This document shows positions 25,525 to 34,983 of a stretch of 64,000 nt of DNA, in pieces (the first letter of the stretch is position 1; each line of letters begins with the position of its first letter). The stretch is taken from assembly GCA_963743825.1 (NCBI GenBank), contig CAVURC010000011.1:62001-126000 (forward strand), given 5' to 3'. Under the pieces are notes generated by a model. That model did not search any database. It worked only from the letters and a program-made list of their open reading frames with translations, and was not told where the DNA came from. A program made the position numbers and the translations under genes. This stretch comes from Sva-07 sp963743825 (lineage in GTDB: Bacteria; Actinomycetota; Acidimicrobiia; Acidimicrobiales; Ilumatobacteraceae).

Positions 25525-26493
25525 CTACCAGGACTCGCCGTGGTCGGGGAGTTCCTCGGGGGTTCCCACGATGAGCGGATCAGGGGTGCCGACGATGTCG
25601 ACATCCTTGCCCTCGTACGGCACGGCGGCGAGGACGTGACGCATGGCGTTGACCCTCCCTCGCTTCTTGTCGTTGCTGCGCACGATCGTCCACGGGGCGT
25701 AGTCGGTGGAGGTCCGCTCGAACATCGTCAGCTTCGCCTTGGTGTAGTCGTCCCACCGGTCGAGCGATGCGATGTCGGTCGGGCTCAACTTCCACTGCCT
25801 CATCGGGTCGATCCGTCGGATCGTGAACCGTGCGATCTGCTCGCGTCGCGACACCGAGAACCACAACTTGACGAGCTTGGTCTCCGAATTGACGAGCATC
25901 CGCTCGAACTCGGGGACCGCGCGCAGGAACTCCTCGTAGTCGGCGGGGCTGCAGTAGCCCATCACCGGCTCGACCACCGCCCGGTTGTACCACGAGCGGT
26001 CGAAGAATCGGATCTCGCCACGCGTCGGCAGGTGACGCACGTACCGCTGGAAGAACCACTCACCCTGCTCGCGCGGCGACGGCACACCGAGCGCAACCAC
26101 GTCGGCGCCACGAGGGTCGAGATGCTCGCGGAACCGCTTGATCGTGCCACCCTTGCCGGCCGCATCACGCCCCTCGAACACGAGCACCAGCTTGTAGCCG
26201 GTTTCCTTGATCCAGTCCTGGGCCTTCAGCAACTCGATCTGCAGACCCCGCTTGTGTTCTTCGTACTCGTGGCGGCTCATCCGTTCGGCGTACGGGTAGT
26301 GCTCCTGCCACGTCATCACGGGAAGGCCATCGGGCCCGAGCAACACCGGATCGTCGATCTCGTCGAAGGTCCCCTCGACCGTGAAGCCCCGTTCGGCGAT
26401 CTCGGCCGACGACATCGAGCGGAATTCCTCGATCACACGATCGATGTCGCTGGCGTCGAGATGGTTGCCGCGGGGAGTGTCGGTGCCGTCCAC
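25525..26493 (-). CDS. ppk2: Polyphosphate kinase 2
   Basis: PPK2 transfers phosphate between polyphosphate and nucleotides. The 322-residue length and single kinase domain indicate class I. Visible are Walker A EGRDAAGKGGTIKRF near residue 110, lid-like RQWKLSPTDIASLDRWDDYTKA and Walker B-like RFFDRSWYNRAVVEPVMGY. The gene is the last of the moaE-small protein-mreB-ppk2 row on this strand, separated from mreB by nine bases. With ppk1 at 39.2 kb the organism carries both polyphosphate kinase types. Confidence 0.94.
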   Translation of the reverse strand: MDGTDTPRGNHLDASDIDRVIEEFRSMSSAEIAERGFTVEGTFDEIDDPVLLGPDGLPVMTWQEHYPYAERMSRHEYEEHKRGLQIELLKAQDWIKETGYKLVLVFEGRDAAGKGGTIKRFREHLDPRGADVVALGVPSPREQGEWFFQRYVRHLPTRGEIRFFDRSWYNRAVVEPVMGYCSPADYEEFLRAVPEFERMLVNSETKLVKLWFSVSRREQIARFTIRRIDPMRQWKLSPTDIASLDRWDDYTKAKLTMFERTSTDYAPWTIVRSNDKKRGRVNAMRHVLAAVPYEGKDVDIVGTPDPLIVGTPEELPDHGESW

Positions 26494-26502
26494 GCTGGAA
26501 AC

Positions 26503-27507
26503 CTAGCGACGCGCCCCCATGAACATCCCCTTCAGCGCCTCGTAGTGCTCGATGACGTGACCGGCGCCGAGCACCACCGCTTCGAGCGGAACGTTCGACA
26601 TCTTCACCGGCACCTCGGTCTCGCGCTCGATGCGCTCGGCGAGGCCGCGCAGCAGACCGCCGCCGCCGACGAGGTACATGCCACGGACCAGGAAGTCCTG
26701 CGACAGTTCCGGCGGCGCCTTCGACAGACACCGGATGACCGACGCCACGATCGACGACACGACATCCTCGATCGCGTAGCGAACTTCCTCGGGCGTGAGG
26801 ATGACGGTCTTCGGCAGACCCGTCATCAGGTCACGACCACGCACCTCCGCTTGATTCTCGTCGGGCGTCGGATCCGCCGAGCCGATGGCGACCTTGATCT
26901 CCTCAGCCGTCCGTTCCCCGATGGCGATGCCATGTTCGCGACGTACGTAGTTCTGGATCGCCGCATCGATGTCGAACGACCCGACGCGAACCGCCTCGAG
27001 CGCCACGATGCCACCCAGGCTGATGACCGCCGTCTCACTGGTTCCGCCGCCGATGTCGATCACCATGTTGCCGACCGGTTCGTCGATCGGCAGGTCGGCG
27101 CCGATGGCTGCGGCCATCGGCTGCTCGATCAGGTTGGCGTCGGCCGCTCCGGCCCGGCGGGCGGCGTCGGTGACTGCCCGGCGCTCGACCTCGGTGATCG
27201 CCGACGGCACGCAGATGACCACCTTGGGGCGTGTGAAACGACTCACCCCGACACGTTGGAGCAGCAGACGGATCATCCGCTCGGTGATCTCGAAGTCGGT
27301 GATGGCACCACCACGAAGCGGACGCACGGCGACGATGTAGCCGGGCGTGCGCCCGATCATCTGCCACGCCTCGCGACCGGTTGCGAGCACCTCGCCGGTC
27401 TGACGGTTGAGCGCGATGACGGACGGCTCGTTCAGCACGATGCCGCGGCCCTTCATGTAGACGAGCGTGTTTGCCGTCCCGAGATCGATGGCAAGGTCAC
27501 GCGCCAC
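26503..27507 (-). CDS. mreB: MreB rod-shape actin homologue
   Basis: A 334-residue actin-fold ATPase that organises lateral wall synthesis. IDLGTANTLVYMKGRGIVLNEPSV (phosphate 1), NMVIDIGGGTSETAVISLGG (phosphate 2) and YLVGGGGLLRGL (adenosine) are all conserved. The GTG start follows a good AGGAGG. No mreC/mreD or penicillin-binding protein genes adjoin it, which is unusual; instead it lies between a small membrane protein and ppk2. That arrangement may reflect a role other than rod shape, but this is inference. Confidence 0.95.
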   Translation of the reverse strand: MARDLAIDLGTANTLVYMKGRGIVLNEPSVIALNRQTGEVLATGREAWQMIGRTPGYIVAVRPLRGGAITDFEITERMIRLLLQRVGVSRFTRPKVVICVPSAITEVERRAVTDAARRAGAADANLIEQPMAAAIGADLPIDEPVGNMVIDIGGGTSETAVISLGGIVALEAVRVGSFDIDAAIQNYVRREHGIAIGERTAEEIKVAIGSADPTPDENQAEVRGRDLMTGLPKTVILTPEEVRYAIEDVVSSIVASVIRCLSKAPPELSQDFLVRGMYLVGGGGLLRGLAERIERETEVPVKMSNVPLEAVVLGAGHVIEHYEALKGMFMGARR

Positions 27508-27524
27508 TGGACCTCCTCGTTGCG

Positions 27525-27740
27525 TCAGGTGCCATTGCCACCATCATCGCCGGTCGAGCGTCCATCGGACGGTTTCATCCGATCGGACGTCTGGCGGCGA
27601 GCTTCGGGCGACAGCGCATCGATCTGACGTCGGAACGAATCGATGTCGTCCGGTTGGCGACGATTGCGTTTGGCGGCGGTGACGAGAAACATCAGCAGGG
27701 CGACAACCGCCACCACCACGATGACCACGAGCGGTGTCAT
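27525..27740 (-). CDS. Small single-helix membrane protein (71 residues)
   Basis: Starts with an almost immediately hydrophobic helix (VVIVVVAVVALLMFLVTA) followed by a basic KRNRRQP and a hydrophilic charged tail. ATG 27740 overlaps the moaE stop by four bases, and 17 bases separate its stop from the mreB start, so it is likely translated in one operon with mreB. No recognised family. It could tether MreB or a partner to the membrane, but this is speculation. Confidence 0.65.
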   Translation of the reverse strand: MTPLVVIVVVAVVALLMFLVTAAKRNRRQPDDIDSFRRQIDALSPEARRQTSDRMKPSDGRSTGDDGGNGT

Positions 27741-28210
27741 CGGCCGACCGACCGCGGGTCACGCAGTTCGTGTGCCCCCGTTCCCCAGCCGGCGCCGTCG
27801 GCCCACACCTCGTGCTTCCAGATCGGCGCCGCTTCCTTCAGGGCGTCGATCGCGAAGCGGGCCGCCTCGAACGCCTCGGCACGGTGCGGCGCCGACACCA
27901 CGGCGACGACCGACGATTCGGTCACGTGCAGCCGTCCACTGCGGTGCAAGAGCGCGATGCGTCCCGTGTCGGGCCAACGGCGCCGCAGCTCCGTACCGAT
28001 CTCGGCGAACCTGGCCACGACCTGCTCGTCGTACGCCTCGTAGGTGAGATGTTCGACGCCACTTCGTCCCTCGGCATGGTCACGAATGGTGCCGCTGAAC
28101 AGCACCACGGCGCCGCAGTCAGCTCGTACCGCCCACTCGTACGCTTCACCGATCGGCAGTTCCGACTCGACGAGGGCGAACCACTCGTCGACATCGGAGG
28201 GGCCCTGCAC
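27737..28210 (-). CDS. moaE: Molybdopterin synthase catalytic subunit
   Basis: Converts precursor Z (cPMP) to molybdopterin together with thiocarboxylated MoaD. The 157-residue protein has GAVVLFSGTIRDHAEG, VEHLTYEAYDE, RIALLHRSGRLHVTESSVVAVVSAPHR and ALKEAAPIWKHEVW, where the two active-site lysines lie. No moaD gene adjoins it. It overlaps the next gene (small membrane protein) by four bases. Confidence 0.94.
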   Translation of the reverse strand: MQGPSDVDEWFALVESELPIGEAYEWAVRADCGAVVLFSGTIRDHAEGRSGVEHLTYEAYDEQVVARFAEIGTELRRRWPDTGRIALLHRSGRLHVTESSVVAVVSAPHRAEAFEAARFAIDALKEAAPIWKHEVWADGAGWGTGAHELRDPRSVGR

Positions 28211-28281
28211 GTTGGCAGCGTAGCCACCATCGGCCGTCCCGCGGTCACAGCGTCTCCAACGAGTTGTACGATCTCGCTTTC

Positions 28282-28872
28282 GTGGAACCCGGGCCGCTGC
28301 CTCCTCACGAACGAACGTGGCGACACCCGTCCGAACTCGGCCCCACCAGAGCCGACATCGAACCCGGATCGTCGAGTCATCTTGCGGCGCTCGCCGTCGG
28401 CACGCTCGCTGTCATCGCTGTCGCCGGGCTCGTCGTCGCCATGACACCACGAACGTCGTCGAGCCCCGTCGCGCTCAGCGCAACGACCACACCGGTCGCC
28501 GCGCTGCGAGAGCCGACCACCGCGCCGCCTGGCATCGGCACGTCAGCCGCAACCGCCTCGGTACGAGTGGCGACTGCGGCCGCGTCCGGCCTTCCGCGGA
28601 TTCCGATCGGCGCGCTCCTGACGTCGTTCTCGGCGTTTCCTCACGCGGTCACGTCGGGGCCGCAGCTCACGCTCGACGGCACCGGCGTCGCGATCCGACT
28701 TCCCGACGACCACGACATCGTGCTGGTGCACACCGAAGCGGTCACCTATGAGCTTCCGTGGGGCGAAGTGCCCTTCCTCGGGATGCCGGACGGTTCGGTG
28801 GTCTTCGACGGTGCCGGCGCACTGGTCGCACATGTCGCCGGTGGCGAACTCGTCACACTCGTCGGCGACTGA
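28282..28872 (+). CDS. Membrane protein of unknown function with WRHPSEL motif
   Basis: A 196-residue protein with a short PLPPHERTWRHPSELGP motif, a single membrane helix (about residues 35-57), a Thr/Ala/Pro-rich linker and a C-terminal beta-rich extracytoplasmic domain. The WRHPSE motif recurs at the N-terminus of actinobacterial membrane proteins, including HtrA-like ones, but no protease triad is visible here. GTG 28282 is chosen just before this motif; TTG 28264 is the alternative. It overlaps the end of the convergent gene by 20 bases. Confidence 0.65.
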   Translation: MEPGPLPPHERTWRHPSELGPTRADIEPGSSSHLAALAVGTLAVIAVAGLVVAMTPRTSSSPVALSATTTPVAALREPTTAPPGIGTSAATASVRVATAAASGLPRIPIGALLTSFSAFPHAVTSGPQLTLDGTGVAIRLPDDHDIVLVHTEAVTYELPWGEVPFLGMPDGSVVFDGAGALVAHVAGGELVTLVGD

Positions 28873-29891
28873 TCCGACGCCTCACGACGACGGCGACGAT
28901 CAAGGCGACGAACGAAGCTCCCACGACCCCAGCGCCGAGCGCCAGCTCCTGGCGGCGCTTCGGTGAGACCGTGGTCCACCAGGGGGCCTCGGTGCTCTCG
29001 ACGTAGGTCTGTTCGTTCGTGACCGTCGGCGCCCAACCCGCGGCGCGTAACCGGCCGTTCGACACCACCCACGGCTCCAGCGTGTACGACAGCAGCCCGG
29101 GAGGGATCGGTCCGCGCTGGAATCGCCACCTCAAACCTGCCACGAACTCGGACAGGCGCTCGGGCAGTGGGAGGCGAGGGCGTTCACCCGACAGCGCACG
29201 TACGCGCTCGCCGGCCACCCAGCCGTCGGGCGCAACGTTGTACACACCGTCGAGCCGATCGACCACCGCCAGCACGACCGCGGCGGCGAGATCGTCGAGA
29301 TGAAGATACTGCGAGGGCGGATCGGCTTCGGCAAGGCGCCTGCCGAACCCCGACACGATGGCAGTCGCCAGTCGGGAGTCGCCACCGGCTGCCAACGAGA
29401 CGGCCGGTCGCAGGACACAACTCGCCCGGTCGCGGCCCGGAGAGACGCCACTGCTCGACGAGTTCTTCCGCCGACGCCAGCTGCCTCGCGAACACGAACT
29501 CGACGTCGGGGCGCAGCGTGGCCGCCTCGGTCAACGGGACGGGATTGTTGGAGAGCGCTCCGTACACCATCGCCGACGACACGAACACCACCTGCGACGC
29601 ACGAAGACGATCGGCCGTGGCGAGCGTTTCGGCAGCGAACTCGGTGACGCTCTCGCGCCGCGCGGCACGCCGGTCGTAGTCGCTGCTGCCGAGATCGACG
29701 ACGATGTCGCAGTCGCCGATCGAGCCGTCGACCGGTACCCCTGGCTGTTGCACCACGACATCGATGACGCTCCCGTCGGCAGGAGTGCGTCGGCCGCCGG
29801 TGGGGTGTGAACGCGGGCCCGAGTGGGCGCGCAATCCGTCGATCACCCGGTCGCCCAGCGCGCCCGCGGCGCCGGTCAGCACGACGATCAT
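28853..29891 (-). CDS. NAD-dependent epimerase/dehydratase-like protein with C-terminal helix, frameshifted
   Basis: An extended SDR. Its N-terminal TGAAGALGDRVIDGL binds the nucleotide, and VFVSSAMVYG is the catalytic Ser-Tyr region. A C-terminal hydrophobic helix (VVGASFVALIVAVVV) followed by RRR suggests membrane attachment. The frame breaks at about 29424; the conserved CVLRPAVSLAAGGDSRLA continues one base out of phase and is rejoined by adding CG to GGGCGAG (minus strand). Total then near 346 residues. Substrate unknown. Confidence 0.8.
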
Positions 29892-29992
29892 CGTCCGCAC
29901 GATACCGAGACCACGACGGCCACTCGGCACCCGGCCGATCAGCGGCACGACACGACGAGTCCGGCGCACCCAGAAACCCGTAGCATCGCACC

Positions 29993-31192
29993 ATGGCCGA
30001 TGAAGACGAACCCGGCGAGTCGATCGATCCGTTCGCCGGGATGCCGCTGTTCGGTGACCTGTCTCGGGCACTGTCCGGACAGGGCCCGCTCAATTGGGAC
30101 GCCGCACGGCAATTCGCCGTGATCGCGGCCAGCGGCGGTGGGCTGCTCGCAGGTACCGGTACCACCACACCGGCCAACGTCGATCCCGCCGTGCGCATCA
30201 AGTACGACGAACTCGCCAAGATCGCCCGACTCCACGTGGCCGACGTGATGCAGCTGGAGGTTCCCGCCACCGAACCCTCCGTCGCCACTGCCGAGCAGTG
30301 GGCGCAGCAGACGCTCGAGGCGTACCGCCCGTTGTTCACCGAACTGGCAACGTCGCTCGGTTCGACCGACGATCTGCCGGCCGACCTCACTGGCGATCCC
30401 ATGGCACAGATGATGGCCGGGCTCGGCAAGATGATGGCGCCGGCGATGATGGGCATGAGCGTCGGTTCGATGGTCGGCAACCTCGCCCGGCGTGCGTTCG
30501 GGGTGTACGACCTGCCGATCCCGCGTGCGACGCCGGCCCTCGTGCTCGTTCCGGCGAACATCGACACGTTCGCCGAGGAGTGGTCGATTCAACTCGACGA
30601 GATGAGGCTGTGGGTGCTCGCCCACGAACTCGCCGGGTTGACGCTGTTCTCGATCGACCACATTGCCGACCACCTGCGCTCGCTGGTGCAGCGTCACGTC
30701 GGTGCGTTCCGTCCCGACCCGTCGGCGATCAGCGACAAGTTGACCTCACTCGAGATGGACCAGAGCGATCCGATGGCCGCGATGCAGCAGGCGTTCGGCG
30801 ACCCCGAAGTCCTCCTCGGTGCGGTTCGCTCACCCGAACAGGCGGCACTCGAACCCGAACTCGACGCGGCCGTCGCCGTCACGATCGGCGCCATCGACTG
30901 GGTCGTCGATGCCGTGTCGGTGCGCATCATCGGCGGCAACGCATTGCAGATCGCCGAGGCGGTCAGGCGACGTCGCGCCGAGACGTCACCGGACGACATC
31001 TTCGTCGAGCGACTGCTCGGCATCCGCTTGGGCGCGGAGCAGACCGCCCGCGGCAAGGCATTCGTGCAGGGTGTGGTCGATCGGGCCGGCGAGAACGGAC
31101 TCGAGCCGTTCTTCACCGATCCGGCGGCCGTGCCGACCCCGAACGAGATCGAGGCGCCCGGCCTCTGGCTCGCCCGCGTGACCGGCGAGTGA
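29993..31192 (+). CDS. DUF2342-like putative metalloprotease lacking the second zinc His
   Basis: A 399-residue protein of the family called zinc-dependent metalloprotease or coenzyme F420 biosynthesis-associated (DUF2342). Early DPFAGMPLFGDLSRALSG and the Gly/Met-rich middle GLGKMMAPAMMGMSVGSMVG fit. In the expected HExxH the sequence reads LAHELAGLTLFSID: the first His and Glu remain, the second His is Gly. It may be an inactive relative. The true role of the family is not established. It overlaps the end of the convergent MFS gene by 80 bases. Confidence 0.72.
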   Translation: MADEDEPGESIDPFAGMPLFGDLSRALSGQGPLNWDAARQFAVIAASGGGLLAGTGTTTPANVDPAVRIKYDELAKIARLHVADVMQLEVPATEPSVATAEQWAQQTLEAYRPLFTELATSLGSTDDLPADLTGDPMAQMMAGLGKMMAPAMMGMSVGSMVGNLARRAFGVYDLPIPRATPALVLVPANIDTFAEEWSIQLDEMRLWVLAHELAGLTLFSIDHIADHLRSLVQRHVGAFRPDPSAISDKLTSLEMDQSDPMAAMQQAFGDPEVLLGAVRSPEQAALEPELDAAVAVTIGAIDWVVDAVSVRIIGGNALQIAEAVRRRRAETSPDDIFVERLLGIRLGAEQTARGKAFVQGVVDRAGENGLEPFFTDPAAVPTPNEIEAPGLWLARVTGE

Positions 31193-32361
31193 CCTCGCCG
31201 CCGGTTCGGCGCCCCCAGAGGTAGACGCTCGCGCCTGCGGCGGCGAGCCCGACCACGAGAAAGCCGATCGGGCCCGGAGCCCGGATGGCGACGGCCGTGA
31301 ACGCACCGAGCGCCCACGCCAGCTGGAACCGGGTCTCGAACACGGCGAACGCCCGTCCTTGGTTGGCGCCGGGTGCATCGCGCTGCACGATGCTCTCGAA
31401 ACTCAAGCGTCCCAGCGAGGCCATCAGGTTCAACACACCGGCGAGCACCACCGCTCCGACGGGTCCGCCCAACACCGCCACACCGAGGCCGGCGGCCGCA
31501 CACACGAGCAAGGAGATGCTGAGCATGGTCTCTTCACGGACATGTGTACGCACCGACGAGGCCACCGCGTTGCCGACCATCGCCGCGAGCGCCGACAGGC
31601 CGACCACCGCCGCGAACCAGACCGTGCCCTGATCCTGCGATCGCAGCCAGAACGCGAGGTGGAAGAACGTGAAGCCCACGAGTGCCCGCAACACCGTCAT
31701 CGCAATCGCGGCCATCTCGATGTTGGAGGTGTGCAACTCGCGAGTCTCCTCGGCGTCGGCGGCGTCAGGTGCGACCACCTCCGAGGGCAGTCGGGTGGCG
31801 GCAACGAACGCTCCGACGAAGAGCAGCGCGCCGTACACGAGCGTGGCGGGCGCACCGATGACCTTGAGCAGGATCGCTGCCGGGATCACGGCGACGGCAC
31901 CGGTCAGCCCGGCAATCAGGCCGAGCTTCGAGTTCGCCTCGACGAGTTCGGTCGTCCGAACGAACCGTCGACGGCACGATCGCCGACTTCGAAATCGTGT
32001 ACGTCTTCTGCAGCACCAACGACCCGAACACCAACGGGAACAGCGCCAGGGCGTCGAGATACCGGGCCATCAACAGCGTCAACACGACACGGGCGACGGC
32101 AACGAGCTGGATGACGAATCGGCGCCCGCCCGCCACCCGGTCGATCAACGGCCCGATCAACGGCGCCACGATCAGGAACGGCGCGAACCCGAGCACCAGG
32201 AACAGCAGGACTCGCGATCGCGCCGCGTCGAGGTCGATGTCGAAGAACAGCGAATCGGCGAGCGCGACGACCATCGCCGCGTCGCCGCCCATCATCAGCG
32301 CATGGGTGACCGCCAAGCGACGGAACTTCGATGGGCGCCGAGGAGAGCTCGCCGGTTCCAC
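31113..32361 (-). CDS. MFS transporter, frameshifted
   Basis: A major facilitator of about 416 residues once repaired. The N-terminal half ends at KSAIVPSTVRSDD and continues as ELVEANSKLGLIAGLTGAV one base out of phase; adding CG in GACCGAAC (about 31949) rejoins them. Helix 1 onward is typical (DAAMVVALADSLFFDI) and the second half shows the six further hydrophobic segments. Substrate unknown. Its basic C-terminal tail overlaps the convergent gene by 80 bases, longer than usual, so the last residues are less certain. Confidence 0.8.
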
Positions 32362-32380
32362 CGGCGCGATCCTACGCCGG

Positions 32381-33079
32381 TCAGGATCGCTCGTACTTGT
32401 AGCCGAGACCTCGGATCGTCACGATGCGCGTCGGCACGGCCGGGTCGGGTTCGATCTTCGATCGCAGCCTTTTCACGTGCACGTCGAGGGTCTTGGTGTC
32501 ACCGACGTAGTCGTTGCCCCACACCCGGTCGATCAGTGTTTCCCGGGGCAGCACCCGGCCGGCGTTCGCCAGCAACAGGTGCAGCAGTTCGAACTCCTTG
32601 AGCGGCATGCTGACGTCGTCACCGGCAACCTTCACCCGGTGCTCCTCGGGATCGAGGAGGACATCGCCGACCTCGATCATCCCGGGGGCCAACACCACGG
32701 TGCCGGTGTTGGTGTCGGAACGGCGCAACACCGCTCGCATCCGAGCAACGAGTTCTCGTAGCCGGTACGGCTTGGTGACGTAGTCGTCGGCGCCGACCTC
32801 CAGGCCGACAACGGTGTCGATCTCGGCGCCCTTGGCGGTCACCATGATGATCGGCACCTGTGTCCGCTTGCGCAGCTGGCGGCAGACGTCGATGCCGCTG
32901 ATCTTCGGCAACATCACGTCGAGGAGAACGAGATCGGGCGACACGCTGTCGAACATCTCGAGCGCCTCGGCGCCATCCACGGCAACGACGACCTCGAATC
33001 CCTCCCGTCGCAGCCCGATGGTCAGGGCCTCGACGAAACTCGCCTCGTCCTCGACGACGAGGACGACCGCTTCACTCAT
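32381..33079 (-). CDS. regX3: OmpR-family response regulator (RegX3-like)
   Basis: A 232-residue two-component regulator. The receiver domain has the acidic pocket EDE, phospho-acceptor LLDVMLP (Asp near residue 53), Thr in VTAKG and Lys in VTKPY. The C-terminal winged helix (KEFELLHLLL ... LDVHVKRLRSKIEP ... RGLGYKYE) is OmpR-type. It lies just downstream of a SenX3-like kinase, and phoU-pst genes follow. In mycobacteria and streptomycetes this pair activates pst and related genes when phosphate is low by binding PHO boxes; boxes of that form are found before pstS. Confidence 0.92.
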   Translation of the reverse strand: MSEAVVLVVEDEASFVEALTIGLRREGFEVVVAVDGAEALEMFDSVSPDLVLLDVMLPKISGIDVCRQLRKRTQVPIIMVTAKGAEIDTVVGLEVGADDYVTKPYRLRELVARMRAVLRRSDTNTGTVVLAPGMIEVGDVLLDPEEHRVKVAGDDVSMPLKEFELLHLLLANAGRVLPRETLIDRVWGNDYVGDTKTLDVHVKRLRSKIEPDPAVPTRIVTIRGLGYKYERS

Positions 33080-34254
33080 CGGACTGTGTCTCCTGGCTCT
33101 CGGGGGCGCCCGGCGTCATCTCCGCGGTCACGACGGGCTCTTGGATGACGAGGGTCGCAGGCAGACGCAGGACGAAGGTCGAACCCTCGCCTTCGGTCGA
33201 CGAGACCAACACCTCACCGCCGTGATTGGTCGCCACATGACGCACGATCGACAGTCCGAGTCCGGTTCCACCGGTGTCACGACTGCGCGCCTTGTCGACG
33301 CGATAGAAGCGCTCGAAGACCCGATCGAGATCACGGCTCGGGATGCCGACGCCCTGATCGGCCACCATCACCTCGACCGCCTTGTCGTCGACCCGGGTGC
33401 GCACCTGGACCACGTCGCCGGGGTGGCTGTACTTCACGGCATTCTCGACCAGGTTGCCGACAGCAGACACGAGTTGGCGCTCGTCACCGCGGATCCAGAG
33501 CGACTCTGGCATGTCGAGCGTGGTGATCTGTACGCCTTGGCCGCCGTCGACCACGTTGCCCCGTCCGATCGCGCTCATCACGACGCTGATCAGATCGACC
33601 GCCGCGTCACCGGGACGAGTGGACTCGATCTGCGACAGCTTGAGCAGGTCGTCGATGGTCCTCACCGCTCGGTGCGACTCCTCCACGAGGTGATCGGCGA
33701 GACGACGAACGATCTCCGGATCGGTTTCGTCCATCAGCGCCTCGGCGAGGACGGCCACGGCACCGACCGGCGTCTTCAACTCGTGGGAGATGTTGGTGAC
33801 GAAGTCGGTGCGCATCGCATCGGTCCGCATCCGTTCGCTCACGTCGCGAATGGTGGTCACCGCGCCACCGTTGGGCATCGGATCGGCGGTGATCTCCAAC
33901 CACGACCGCGGCGGACCGTGCAGGTCGACGAGACGCTGAGCGCGCCCGCCCGCACGGGTCTGCGCGAGGAGTGCCGACAGGTGCTCGTCCAGCAGGAGGC
34001 CGATGTGCGTCCCTGCGAACACCTGCGCGGTGGTGTTGCGGTACAGGATGCTTCCCGATGGCGCGGCGATCACGACGCCGATCTCCAGATGGTCCACCGC
34101 CTCGCCGAGCAGGAGCGCCACGTCGTTGTCGGCGTCGGTGTCGCCGACCGCAGATATCGGCGGCGGCCGACCCGTGAGGCCGTGACGCGATGGTTCTGGC
34201 GATCAGGATGCCGACGGCAACACCGATCGCAAGCGCGAGGACCACGCTGAGCAT
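33072..34254 (-). CDS. senX3: Membrane sensor histidine kinase (SenX3-like), frameshifted
   Basis: N-terminal membrane helix (LSVVLALAIGVAVGILIA), a PAS-like region, H-box FVTNISHELKTPVGAVAVLAEAL, N-box LVENAVKYSHPG and G boxes GVGIPSRDLDRVF, GTGLGLSIVRHVA. The start region ends near 34160 in frame and the rest (from ISAVGDTDADNDVALLLGEAVDHLEIG) is one base out of phase; adding CG near 34158-34169 restores it. The stop overlaps the response regulator start by eight bases. It likely signals phosphate limitation through PhoU/Pst, as in related systems. Confidence 0.9.
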
Positions 34255-34257
34255 GGG

Positions 34258-34983
34258 CTATTCGGACGCGTCCACCGGTGGCGACCCGACCGCAGGAACC
34301 TCGTTGCCGCTCTCCGGGTAGGGGTTGGTGGGAAGCCAGCCACTCACGATGTACCGCGTGTGCTCGCCGACGTTCACGGCGTGGTCGCCGATGCGCTCGT
34401 AGAAGCGGGCGACGAGGCCGAGTTGCACACCGACCTGCAGATCGATCCGGCTGGTCGAGTGGCTCTCGAAGATCGTCTGGATGAATTGACGGTGGAGGTC
34501 GTCGAGGTAGGTGTCCATGTCCCACAGCGCAGCCGCACGCGTCTCGTCGCTGTGCAGGTAGGCCTCGGTGCTCTCCTTGAACAGCAACTGCGCCTGATTG
34601 CCCATCTTCTGGATCAGGCCACGGAGGTGGCTGTCGAGTTCGTGGCTGTAGATGCGACGCGCGGCCTTGGCGATGTTCGCGCAGAGATCGGCCGAGCGCT
34701 CGACGTCGGCGATGATCTTGATCCCGCCGACGAGCCGGCGGAGATCGCTGGCGACCGGTTGCTGCAGCGCGATCTCGCGGAAGCAGAACTCCTCGAGTTC
34801 GCGTGAGCGGCGGTCGTACTCCTCGTCACCGAGGAGGAGGTACTCGGCGCCCTCGAGGTCGCCCGTGAGCAGGATCTCGGTGGCACGCGGGATCAACTCG
34901 GTCACACCGGCCGACAGGCGGGCGATGCCCTCGTTGATCTCGTTGAGCTTGACGTGGAACTCGGAACGCAGTTCCTCGGTCAT
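34258..34983 (-). CDS. phoU: Phosphate-specific transport system accessory protein PhoU
   Basis: A 241-residue two-lobed helical protein. PhoU links the Pst transporter to the sensor kinase and represses the Pho response when phosphate is plentiful. The repeated metal-binding style motifs are present (EFHVKLNEINEGIARL, SADLCANIAKAARRI, RIGDHAVNVGEHTRYIVSG). ATG 34983 overlaps the pstB stop by one base. Downstream is the kinase with a three-base gap. Confidence 0.93.
   Translation of the reverse strand: MTEELRSEFHVKLNEINEGIARLSAGVTELIPRATEILLTGDLEGAEYLLLGDEEYDRRSRELEEFCFREIALQQPVASDLRRLVGGIKIIADVERSADLCANIAKAARRIYSHELDSHLRGLIQKMGNQAQLLFKESTEAYLHSDETRAAALWDMDTYLDDLHRQFIQTIFESHSTSRIDLQVGVQLGLVARFYERIGDHAVNVGEHTRYIVSGWLPTNPYPESGNEVPAVGSPPVDASE

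Noticed and set aside
25411..27627. Long plus-strand open frame opposite ppk2 and mreB
   Set aside because: Both minus-strand genes are complete and conserved; this frame shows no domain.
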